Under the pieces are notes generated by a model. That model was given only the letters and a program-made list of their open reading frames with translations. It had not been told where the DNA came from and did not search any database. Position numbers and translations under genes: made by a program. Source: Candidatus Helarchaeota archaeon (lineage in GTDB: Archaea; Asgardarchaeota; Lokiarchaeia; Helarchaeales; HEL-GB-A). Taken from it: DNA of 13,652 nt. Shown here piece after piece: positions 7,529 to 13,652 of this stretch (positions are counted from its first letter, which is position 1; each line of letters starts with the position of its first letter). The stretch spans positions 1 through 13,652 of the forward strand of contig JABXJU010000112.1 in NCBI GenBank assembly GCA_013375405.1. The letters run 5' to 3'.

Positions 7529-9964
7529 ATGGTTAAAGTAAAAAACGTAGAGGAAATTCAACAGATGATAAAGACACATCCATTGGAGTTACGGCGGATA
7601 TTCTCAATTACAGCTCATATCGATCATGGAAAGAGTACCGCATGTGATTATTTGATGGGGCGAGCTGGCCTCTTAAGCCATGATTACGAAGGCGAGCGGC
7701 GGCTGACGGATTATGATGAAGAAGAACAGGAGCGAGGCATCACCATTTTCACGAGTGTTGCTTTATTAAATTATGAGTTCGAGGGAGAAAATTATCTACT
7801 AGAAATTAATGATACGCCAGGGCATATCTCTTTCACTGGAGAAGTCTCTAGAGCGTTACGTGGTTCCGATGGAGCAGTTATACTAGTAGATGCTTTAGAG
7901 GGGTGTATGACACAGACGATAACTAATATTCACCTTGCCGTTGGAGAAGAATGGTGTCGTCCAATTTTGTTCATCAATAAAGTTGACCGGTTAATAATGG
8001 AATTGAAGCTGCCACCAGAGAAAATAATTCAGAGATTTCAGCAAATTATCCAAGAGGTTAATACACACATTAAGCAAGTCGCCCCGGAAAAAAAGGGAGT
8101 CTATTCTTTTAAAGAAAAGTGGATTCTCTATCCAGATGCGGGTCATGTCGTATTTGGCTCTGCAAAAGATGGATGGGCGTTCACCATTCCCCAAATAAAG
8201 AAAAAGGGAATGAGTGCAAAGTTAGTTTTAGACAAATATGCAGAGGCTATTAAAACTAATAGTAAAGAACCGATCCAATGGTTAAGAAAAAATTTGCCAT
8301 TAGATGAAGCTCTACTTAATGTCATTATAAAATTCCTTCCCAGCCCCATTGAGGCACAAAAATACCGAATGGCGAAACTTTGGAGCGGAGATATAACGAA
8401 AGGGATGAAAATTGACGATCCTGAAGCCATCAAGGATGATATCGCTAAATGGACAGCACATTCCCTTATTAATATTGATAAAAATGGCCCGCTCTTAGCA
8501 ATGATTACCAAAATTTTCATTCATCCAAAAACGAAGAGACCTACGATTATAGGGCGTGTTTGGAGTGGGACTTTGAAGCAGGGAGATGAGATATATTTAA
8601 TGAATGCAAAACGCTCGGCGCGTGTGCGTAGATTAGGGGTTATGGAAATAGATAGTCTTCTCCCAGTAGAACAGGTTCCAGCGGGGAATTTATTTGCAAT
8701 GGAATTGCCAGATATACAGCCAGCAGGAGAAACCTTTGTTTCATTAGATATGAAGGATGAAGGAATTCCTGGCTTTGAGAAAATTCTCTATGTATCTGAT
8801 CCAGTTGTAAGTCGGAGCATTAAGCCAGAAGACCCCAAACATTTAGGTAAACTTGGCGATGTTGTTCGAAAATGGGTTCTAGCGGATCCTACGGCGACTT
8901 TTCGAAAAAATGAGGAATCTGGAGAATATATTTTAAGTGGAATCGATCCACTTCAAATTGAAATCCTCGTTGAACGAATTCAAGACGAAATCCCCATAAA
9001 GGTAGGGATTCCAATCACGGTTTATCATGAAACCTTATTAGATAAGGGTATAGAAATCAATACGAAGTGTTCAGAAGGTCATAATAAGCTTAAAATGTAT
9101 ATTGAACCATTAAATAAAGATACCCTCAAATTAATCAGAGAAGGAAAAATTTCAGAGTATCAAGATGAAAAGGAGAGAGCGGCTTTACTTCGTGATGCAG
9201 GTTGGGATAAGAAAGAAGCAAGGCGTATTTGGGCCATTGAAGGCCAAAATTTATTGGTAAATGGGTCTATGGGTGTCCAGAGATTGGATCGGATTAAAGG
9301 ATATATTATTGCGACATTCCGAGATTTTGTTTTTTCATCAGCCCTTGCTAAAGAGCCAGCTATGGGGCTTAAAGCCGTCGTTACTGATGCAACAGTTCAT
9401 GAAGATCCAACGCACACTCGTTCCGCACAAATTTTCGTTATGACATTTTCAGCTTTGAATATAAGCTTCTTAACAGCAAATCCAGCGCTATATGAACCTA
9501 TTTTACGAGTCGATCTAAAAACTCCAAATGAATATATGGGTACTATAATGACTATTCTAACCCAACATCGAGGCAAAGTTGTCGATACTGTTCAAATAGG
9601 AGAAAATGTAGAAATTCAAGGTGAAATTCCAGCATCTGAAGCAGTAAAAACTGTCGGATCTATGGGAGGAATTGCTGATGAGATCAGGTCTGCAACACAA
9701 GGTAAGGCTATATTTGGCTACCAATTCGAGAAATTCCAATTACTTCCGAAGAATTTTCAAGAGGAAATGATATCTAATATCAGAAAACGTAAAAAAGAGA
9801 GCGGACAAGAACTTTCTCCGGAAATTCCAAATCCTTTCACCTTTAAAAACCGAATGTACCCTGATCCAGGCTACTGGCGGAAATCACTTTGTGAATATAT
9901 ATCTCAATATAAAACCAAAATAGTTATCCAAAAAATTCTAGAGGATGTTTGTCCGCAAAGATAA
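7529..9964 (+). CDS. EF-2-like translation GTPase, probable EF-2 paralog
   Basis: The 811-residue protein has the full EF-2 order. G domain: P-loop Ala29-His-Ile-Asp-His-Gly-Lys-Ser-Thr37, switch I Gln-Glu-Arg-Gly-Ile-Thr-Ile, Asp95-Thr-Pro-Gly-His99 and Asn150-Lys-Val-Asp153. It is followed by domains II-V. Canonical EF-2 drives GTP-dependent ribosomal translocation. Odd points are in domain IV. The diphthamide loop, normally His-Arg-Gly-Pro-Ala-Gln in archaea, reads His629-Thr-Arg-Ser-Ala-Gln. The neighbouring Ser-Pro-Asn-Lys-His-Asn-Arg loop is shortened to Ser-Glu-Gly-His-Asn-Lys. About 44 residues (768-811) extend beyond the usual end, making it longer than typical archaeal EF-2 (about 730). 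EF-2 paralogs with altered domain IV are known in Asgard archaea, and this is likely one. ATG 7529 is preferred, with GGTTGATC upstream; TTG 7520 is possible. Confidence 0.85.
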   Translation: MVKVKNVEEIQQMIKTHPLELRRIFSITAHIDHGKSTACDYLMGRAGLLSHDYEGERRLTDYDEEEQERGITIFTSVALLNYEFEGENYLLEINDTPGHISFTGEVSRALRGSDGAVILVDALEGCMTQTITNIHLAVGEEWCRPILFINKVDRLIMELKLPPEKIIQRFQQIIQEVNTHIKQVAPEKKGVYSFKEKWILYPDAGHVVFGSAKDGWAFTIPQIKKKGMSAKLVLDKYAEAIKTNSKEPIQWLRKNLPLDEALLNVIIKFLPSPIEAQKYRMAKLWSGDITKGMKIDDPEAIKDDIAKWTAHSLINIDKNGPLLAMITKIFIHPKTKRPTIIGRVWSGTLKQGDEIYLMNAKRSARVRRLGVMEIDSLLPVEQVPAGNLFAMELPDIQPAGETFVSLDMKDEGIPGFEKILYVSDPVVSRSIKPEDPKHLGKLGDVVRKWVLADPTATFRKNEESGEYILSGIDPLQIEILVERIQDEIPIKVGIPITVYHETLLDKGIEINTKCSEGHNKLKMYIEPLNKDTLKLIREGKISEYQDEKERAALLRDAGWDKKEARRIWAIEGQNLLVNGSMGVQRLDRIKGYIIATFRDFVFSSALAKEPAMGLKAVVTDATVHEDPTHTRSAQIFVMTFSALNISFLTANPALYEPILRVDLKTPNEYMGTIMTILTQHRGKVVDTVQIGENVEIQGEIPASEAVKTVGSMGGIADEIRSATQGKAIFGYQFEKFQLLPKNFQEEMISNIRKRKKESGQELSPEIPNPFTFKNRMYPDPGYWRKSLCEYISQYKTKIVIQKILEDVCPQR

Positions 9965-10029
9965 GCATATTTTCCAAGATTTTATTTCTTAGAAATCCAG
10001 CTTCGCGAAAATCGCAAAAACTACTTACC

Positions 10030-10040
10030 TTTAAATTTAA
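10030..10040 (+). promoter_or_regulatory. candidate TATA box for the ubiquitin-like cluster
   Basis: TTTAAATTTAA lies 69-79 bases before the modifier gene. It would place the transcript start near 10060 and leave a leader of about 50 bases carrying the strong SD. No clear BRE is visible. The 144-base spacer after the EF-2-like gene is long enough for a separate promoter. Confidence 0.35.
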
Positions 10041-10096
10041 CCATTTCTTTAATAGTATGCTGTGAATTAGAAAAATAGGTGATAAATAAAAACAAT

Positions 10097-10104
10097 GAGG
10101 AGGT
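10097..10104 (+). promoter_or_regulatory. strong Shine-Dalgarno of the modifier gene
   Basis: GAGGAGGT, four bases before ATG 10109, is the best SD in the window and fixes the start. It excludes an in-frame GTG at 10079 that would add ten residues. It also suggests that the modifier is translated at a higher rate than the downstream enzymes. Confidence 0.75.
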
Positions 10105-10108
10105 ATAT

Positions 10109-10381
10109 ATGACCAAAGAAGAAGAAGTTGTAACATTAACATTTGAGAATGCTGCAAATGAAAACAAAAAATGGCAAATAGTCGCAGTTTCTGGAGAATT
10201 ATTAAGGGATTATGTTGGGAGAGCTGCGAAACAGTTATTTACCCCCGTACCTCAACGAGTTGGAATAGCTACTAAAGATGGGGCTATTGTTCAGAATTGG
10301 GCTGATCAATCGGTGAAAGAGGTTATTGATACCTATCGAACTAATCATTATGTTATTGGTACACCAGACCAGCTTGGCTGA
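10109..10381 (+). CDS. UFM1-like ubiquitin-fold modifier
   Basis: The 90-residue protein has a beta-grasp-like pattern: strand (Val7-Phe12), strand (Trp22-Val27), helix (Leu31-Leu43), strand (Val51-Thr55), Lys56-Asp-Gly58, then Ala-Asp-Gln-Ser and a last strand to a Leu-Gly end. Compared from memory with human UFM1, it shares an Ala-Ala pair in the helix, an Ile-x-Thr-x-Asp-Gly turn, a following Gln-Thr/Ser, and a Pro-x-Asp-x-Val/Leu-Gly C-terminus. UFM1 is conjugated through one C-terminal glycine exposed after removal of Ser-Cys. Here Gly90 is the last codon, so no maturation cleavage is needed, and there is no Gly-Gly as in ubiquitin. It is followed by a UFC1-like E2, a JAMM protease and a UBA5-like E1, which strongly supports a modifier role. 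An unrelated beta-grasp protein is the alternative. Confidence 0.78.
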   Translation: MTKEEEVVTLTFENAANENKKWQIVAVSGELLRDYVGRAAKQLFTPVPQRVGIATKDGAIVQNWADQSVKEVIDTYRTNHYVIGTPDQLG

Positions 10382-10417
10382 TTAAAATAACCTATTGTAT
10401 TCAAATTCTTATGTCTC

Positions 10418-10441
10418 TTTTTCTTATACAAGTAAGAGAAA
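10418..10441 (+). other. AU-rich hairpin between modifier and E2 genes
   Basis: TTTTTCTTA (10418-10426) can pair with TAAGAGAAA (10433-10441) around a six-base loop, nine pairs with one G-U. It sits in the only long gap (108 bases) within the cluster, 37 bases after the modifier stop. It could stabilise or partly end the modifier transcript and so raise modifier dose over enzymes. The stem is weak. Confidence 0.3.
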
Positions 10442-10489
10442 TAAAGACTGATTATTGACCATTGAAATATAGGACTTTTAGGTGGGAAA

Positions 10490-11047
10490 TTGAGTAATAG
10501 AGATGAAGATAAAAGTACTATCGACCTTACAGATTATATGAACTCTATTTCGATAGATGTTCATAAGAACTATATAAAGAAGCATTTTCTTACACCGTAT
10601 CAACTGAAAATCAAAGGAGCAGTTATTCTTGAGAAATTACCGTTGTTTGATAATGTCTATGGTCCACGTTCTCCGAATTGGAGCCAGAGAGTGGAGGAAG
10701 AATTAGAACTTTTTAAATTTTTAAAGGAAAAATATATTCAACAAATCGGATTTCCCGTTTATGATCGTTTAAGGCAAGTACCGGGAAATAAACGATTATG
10801 GCATGCCTTATTTAGGATGAATAAGCGGAGTAAAGGGCGGAAAATTGAAATACGATTAGATTTAAGGTATCCTTATAGATTCCCGCGAGCTAAACGCGAT
10901 GTTAAAGAGCGTCACGTTAGTTTAAATGACAAGTGTCTAGGGGAGTTAGTTCAGCGATGGAGGTCTGATGGGAAATTTGGAATTCCCCATTTTCTCGTAA
11001 TTCTCGGGTATTATTATGCACTTGAGCATAATAGTGTTAAAATTTAA
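10490..11047 (+). CDS. UFC1-like E2 conjugating enzyme (first copy)
   Basis: The 185-residue protein is near UFC1 length (167) with an extra N-terminal region of about 50 residues. A Gly58-Pro-Arg motif, then Trp64-x-Gln-Arg and an acidic helix, match the start of UFC1. Arg-Tyr127-Pro128 corresponds to the E2 Tyr-Pro strand. Cys149 lies in Asp-Lys-Cys-Leu, followed by an Arg-Trp, a Lys-Phe-Gly motif and a Leu-Gly helix, the same order as around UFC1 Cys116. Cys149 is the likely acceptor for the activated modifier. There is no His-Pro-Asn motif of ubiquitin E2s and no Thr-Ala-Lys of UFC1. The TTG start at 10490 is preferred because AGGTGG (10480-10485) precedes it. The JAMM gene begins 17 bases after its stop. 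A pairing with the second E2 downstream is likely. Confidence 0.8.
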   Translation: MSNRDEDKSTIDLTDYMNSISIDVHKNYIKKHFLTPYQLKIKGAVILEKLPLFDNVYGPRSPNWSQRVEEELELFKFLKEKYIQQIGFPVYDRLRQVPGNKRLWHALFRMNKRSKGRKIEIRLDLRYPYRFPRAKRDVKERHVSLNDKCLGELVQRWRSDGKFGIPHFLVILGYYYALEHNSVKI

Positions 11048-11064
11048 GTCGGTGAGAGGGATTT

Positions 11065-12345
11065 ATGGAAAATCATTGGAATGAGGATGATTGGAATCAC
11101 TTAGAGGGCTCTGAGGGGAAAAATGAACCCTTCGTGAAAGAAATCGTTCTCCCTCCTACTCTCTACAAACATGCTTTGAGGAGAGGATATGAGACCTATA
11201 AGGAAGTGGGATTCTATCTCATTGGACTTTTCAAAAAAGGGGTTTGTTATATTCATGATCTCATTGAATTCGAATATTCAGAACAGAGTGGAGGGTTCAT
11301 TGAATCCGGTATGGCGCGATATATGCGTCTTAAAGCTGGACTTCCTCTAGGGCTTCGAATAATTGGGCATATGCATAAGCATCCTGGCTTTACCCAATAT
11401 AGTGATACAGACAAACGCAATTTTTTGAAATATGGGTACGCAAATCCTTTGAATGCCTTTCTTATTTATATTGTTGAACCGAAAGAGAAAATTAGCGGTT
11501 ATACTGCCACAGCGGAAAAAATTTTCCCCGTAAATGTTTCAATACGAGAATTGACACCTGATGAACAGTTATTGGAAAAGGAAATAAAAGTAAAATTTAC
11601 CACCAAAGTATTAATACCCAAGAACTCAACTTATTCGGATTTTCGGATGCTTTTTTCAGAAAGGGTTAGTTCAGAATCTTTGAAATTTCTTTCAAGACCC
11701 TCCATTCAAGTTAAGGGCAATGTAGCTGAAAAGAATTCAATTATTTCTAAAAATTCAAAAATTGAAGTAGTTCCACGAAAAGTTATAGAAATTGAGGATG
11801 TTACGAATAACCCTGATTTACGTTATAGATTATTCATGGATGAGCGTGAAACTATTGCTGATTTAGAAAAAAGTCTGAAGCAATTAACAAATCGTCCCAA
11901 AGAAAAGGGGTATGAGGTAGTTTTTTATGAGAAAGGGCGAAAACTCACGAGGGCCACGAAATTAAAAGTAATCAAGCATCCATTAGTTTGGAGCTTGGAA
12001 AAATCTGTACTCTTACCAATTTTCCAAAATTTTCATAAGTTTTGGGAAGAAATTATCGAAATTTTACAGCAGAAAGAATCAGAGAAGATACAAAAAGCAC
12101 TAGAAGATTCTGAAACAGAGGTTATTAGCCAACATTCAAGCAATCTGTCAAAAGAAAGTGGACTGCAAATAATCTTTAAGAATTTTTCTACGTTCTTGAA
12201 TGATATTTTTCAAGTTTTAGAAAATAAAAACGCGGAGAAATCACAAAAAACAGCTAAAGTTGGAGATTCACTAAAGAAACCTGAGGATAATTTGAAAAAA
12301 AAGAAAAAGAATCTTAAAAGATATAAATTAGATTATTATACCTAA
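11065..12345 (+). CDS. JAMM/MPN-domain metalloprotease, putative deconjugase
   Basis: The 426-residue protein has an N-terminal JAMM domain (about 25-160). Glu47 lies in Glu-Val-Gly-Phe-Tyr-Leu-Ile-Gly, and zinc ligands His104-x-His106 and Asp116 with Ser113 lie in a His-Pro-Gly-Phe-Thr-Gln-Tyr-Ser-Asp-Thr-Asp run. The run is one residue shorter than the classical H-x-H-x7-S-x2-D spacing. JAMM proteins such as Rpn11 cleave isopeptide bonds to ubiquitin-like proteins. Here the target is probably the cluster's own modifier. Residues 250-303 resemble a beta-grasp domain (Glu-Thr-Ile-Ala-Asp-Leu helix, then Gly-Arg-Lys-Leu turn). Residues 319-344 and 370-395 are an internal repeat, and the tail is Lys-rich. 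GAGAGGG upstream supports ATG 11065. There is no signal peptide and no membrane segment. Confidence 0.85.
   Translation: MENHWNEDDWNHLEGSEGKNEPFVKEIVLPPTLYKHALRRGYETYKEVGFYLIGLFKKGVCYIHDLIEFEYSEQSGGFIESGMARYMRLKAGLPLGLRIIGHMHKHPGFTQYSDTDKRNFLKYGYANPLNAFLIYIVEPKEKISGYTATAEKIFPVNVSIRELTPDEQLLEKEIKVKFTTKVLIPKNSTYSDFRMLFSERVSSESLKFLSRPSIQVKGNVAEKNSIISKNSKIEVVPRKVIEIEDVTNNPDLRYRLFMDERETIADLEKSLKQLTNRPKEKGYEVVFYEKGRKLTRATKLKVIKHPLVWSLEKSVLLPIFQNFHKFWEEIIEILQQKESEKIQKALEDSETEVISQHSSNLSKESGLQIIFKNFSTFLNDIFQVLENKNAEKSQKTAKVGDSLKKPEDNLKKKKKNLKRYKLDYYT
12019..12249 (+). repeat. internal duplication in the JAMM protein tail
   Basis: Codons 319-344 (12019-12096) and 370-395 (12172-12249) encode related 26-residue amphipathic helices with 12 identities by eye. 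Both run Ile-Phe-x-Asn-Phe and end in Lys-x-x-Glu-Lys-x-Gln-Lys. They may bind a partner twice, such as the modifier or the E2s, but that is inference. Confidence 0.65.
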
Positions 12346-12372
12346 TTAGGTCGATGATGGATAGATTAACAG

Positions 12373-13200
12373 ATGTTACCATTAGATGCCCGGAATCAGT
12401 TAGCCATTGACTCCCCGGAGATGTTCTCTCGTATTATTTTTTCGGGGTTGGATATTCGAAAGATCTTATCAAAAACGGCGTTAATCGGGGGTGCAGGAGG
12501 ACTGGGTGTGATTGTGGGAGAAATTCTTGCCAGAACTGGTATTGGAAAGCTTATTATCATCGATAAAGATATAGTAGAGGAAGAAAATTTCAATCGTTTG
12601 GTTTATAACCGGGATGATGCTGGCAAACCAAAAGCCCGATGCCTAGCTGGGAAATTAGAATCGATCCGAAATGCATCGAATATTGCTCCAAAATTTCATC
12701 TTAAGACTGAAGTTTATCAGGAAAACGTCGTAGCATGGATGGAATTAGAAGATCTCGTTAATAAGTCAGATATCATTTTCACATGTTTTGATAATGAGGC
12801 CGCCCGAATCGAGTTAAACTCATATGCGACTGTGTTAGGGAAACCATTGATTGATGGTGGTACTTCTGAGAACGCTTTAAGAGGAACAGTTATAACAGTA
12901 TTACCTGGAAAAACGCCTTGCCTTGAATGCTATTGGTCCATACAAACTTTAGTTTCTATAGAAGACGTCGATTCAGATGAGCAGGAACTAAAATCATCTA
13001 TTCTAAAAGTCCCTTGCGGTGCCAGCTTGGCTACAACTATGAATATCATTGCGAGCGTTCAGACCGAGCAAGCCTTTAAGATTCTATTTGGATACGGAGA
13101 ACTTGTACCTATGATTAGAATTTCACTTGAGGAGAATTTTTCTGTCACCATGACACATCCCAAAAGACGGCCAGGATGCCCGGCATGTGGTGATCTTTAA
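12373..13200 (+). CDS. UBA5-like E1 activating enzyme
   Basis: The 275-residue protein is a ThiF/MoeB/E1 adenylation domain. It shows Gly39-Gly-Ala-Gly-Gly-Leu-Gly45 for ATP, Asp64-x-Asp66 ending a strand, Asn74-Arg75-Leu, Lys87, and Asp140-Asn141. Zinc cysteines are C183-x-x-C186 and C269-x-x-C272. It matches UBA5 more than MoeB at Ser165-Glu-Asn-Ala and at Cys215-Gly-Ala-Ser-Leu-Ala-Thr-Thr-Met. The latter aligns from memory with the UBA5 segment holding its catalytic Cys250. Cys215 is therefore the likely thioester cysteine. UBA5 has no separate catalytic-cysteine domain, and neither does this protein. The C-terminal UBA5 tail that binds UFM1 and UFC1 is absent; the chain ends just after the second zinc pair. 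An in-frame TAA at 12367 fixes ATG 12373. The gene abuts the second E2 directly. Confidence 0.85.
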   Translation: MLPLDARNQLAIDSPEMFSRIIFSGLDIRKILSKTALIGGAGGLGVIVGEILARTGIGKLIIIDKDIVEEENFNRLVYNRDDAGKPKARCLAGKLESIRNASNIAPKFHLKTEVYQENVVAWMELEDLVNKSDIIFTCFDNEAARIELNSYATVLGKPLIDGGTSENALRGTVITVLPGKTPCLECYWSIQTLVSIEDVDSDEQELKSSILKVPCGASLATTMNIIASVQTEQAFKILFGYGELVPMIRISLEENFSVTMTHPKRRPGCPACGDL

Positions 13201-13652
13201 ATGGGGGAGTCCTTTAATATTAAATTCACTCGGGGGCCAATTCTTGGGACTTGGGACTTCATTATGGAAGTACCATTGTTTCTCAATGTTGAGCGGGTTG
13301 GCAAAAAAGGATGGGATAAACGATTAAAGGAAGAACTTGAAAAACTGGAATATCTCAAAAAAATTAAAAAGGAACATCTGTTTTTCACAAAGATTGAACA
13401 GGATCCAAAAAACCCACGTATTTTTCATGTGGAAGGTATCTCTGAAACGAATAAAAAGAATAAATTTGTCATTCGTTTGCCTATGCGCTATCCTTTCGTG
13501 CCCCCTTATGCTGAAGAATATTATCATGGAAAATATTCGTTCTATTCGTATTCGGATCATGGGAGAGTAGCATGTTTAGATAAGATTAATAATAGATGGA
13601 ATAAAGAAGGGCGACATGGTATAGCCCATTTTTTAGCGATGCTCGGGTATTA
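13201..13652 (+). CDS. UFC1-like E2 conjugating enzyme (second copy), cut by the window end
   Basis: ATG follows the E1 stop with no gap, so translation is probably coupled. The 150 visible residues parallel the first E2: Pro-Leu-Phe-x-Asn-Val near 25, Trp38 with Lys-Arg-Leu-Lys-Glu-Glu-Leu, Arg-Tyr-Pro near 96-98, and Cys125 in Val-Ala-Cys-Leu-Asp. An Arg-Trp, Gly-x-x-Gly-Ile-Ala-His-Phe-Leu and Leu-Gly-Tyr follow at the edge. Cys125 is the likely active site. The N-terminal extension of the first copy is missing, and the loop before the cysteine is longer and rich in Tyr and Ser. It has neither His-Pro-Asn nor Thr-Ala-Lys. The frame is open at the edge and probably ends within some 10-30 codons beyond it. 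Confidence 0.78.
   Translation, partial: MGESFNIKFTRGPILGTWDFIMEVPLFLNVERVGKKGWDKRLKEELEKLEYLKKIKKEHLFFTKIEQDPKNPRIFHVEGISETNKKNKFVIRLPMRYPFVPPYAEEYYHGKYSFYSYSDHGRVACLDKINNRWNKEGRHGIAHFLAMLGY

Noticed and set aside
8143..8520. 125-codon antisense open frame inside the EF-2-like gene
   Set aside because: It lies wholly opposite a well-conserved coding region, has no SD and no recognisable domain; a shadow frame.
10003..10016. TTCGCGAA palindrome and GCGAAAATCGC mini-hairpin after the EF-2-like gene
   Set aside because: The four-base stem is not followed by a T-run, so it is not a convincing terminator.
10109..10381. Canonical ubiquitin or SAMP/Urm1-type modifier
   Set aside because: There is no Gly-Gly end, and the motif order fits UFM1 better; the neighbouring E1 and E2s also point to the UFM1 branch.
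13324..13570. Two open frames of 77-78 codons, one on each strand, over the second E2 gene
   Set aside because: The frame starting at 13201 matches the first E2 throughout, including the active-site region; the others are out-of-frame or antisense shadows.
1..13652. CRISPR arrays, tRNA or rRNA genes, insertion sequences
   Set aside because: I saw no regularly spaced repeats, tRNA-like cloverleaf consensus, rRNA motifs, transposase motifs or terminal inverted repeats.

Overview
The window most likely comes from an Asgard archaeon, perhaps Lokiarchaeia-like. The DNA is AT-rich and leaders carry archaeal-style SD motifs. It combines archaeal genes (an EF-2-family GTPase, a circularly permuted GTPase) with eukaryotic-signature modules: Roadblock/LC7, a longin-like domain, a V4R (TRAPP/Bet3-fold) protein and a ubiquitin-fold conjugation cascade. 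Taxonomy is inferred from gene content only. All family calls rest on motif recognition and remembered family sequences; no search was run.

Layout. (1) 149-2229, + strand: four small genes encoding Roadblock/LC7, a V4R-like protein, a longin-like plus Roadblock-like two-domain protein, and a small Roadblock-like protein. They look like a GTPase-regulatory or membrane-traffic-type module with no GTPase of its own in view. (2) 2226-7299, - strand: in transcription order, a membrane protein with a possible PH-like domain, three tandem paralogs of the uroporphyrinogen decarboxylase/corrinoid methyltransferase superfamily, and an HSR1/YlqF-type circularly permuted GTPase. (3) 7300-7528: divergent intergenic region with a 13-bp palindrome and an oligo-T tract. 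(4) 7529-9964, + strand: an EF-2-like factor with an altered diphthamide loop and a C-terminal extension, so probably an EF-2 paralog. (5) 10109 to the right edge, + strand: the most striking part, a compact cluster encoding a ubiquitin-like protein, a UFC1-like E2, a JAMM/MPN metalloprotease, a UBA5-like minimal E1 and a second UFC1-like E2 that is cut by the window end.

How the cluster would work (inference): the small modifier resembles UFM1 more than ubiquitin and ends in a single, already exposed glycine. The E1 would adenylate this glycine and pick it up on a cysteine placed as in UBA5, inside the adenylation domain. One or both E2s would receive the modifier on Cys149 or Cys125. The JAMM protein would remove it from targets; eukaryotic UFM1 is instead removed by papain-like UFSPs. 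No E3 (UFL1/UFBP1 or RING) is visible, but the right edge is open. Because eukaryotic UFM1 modifies the ribosome, the EF-2-like factor directly upstream on the same strand is suggestive, but unproven.
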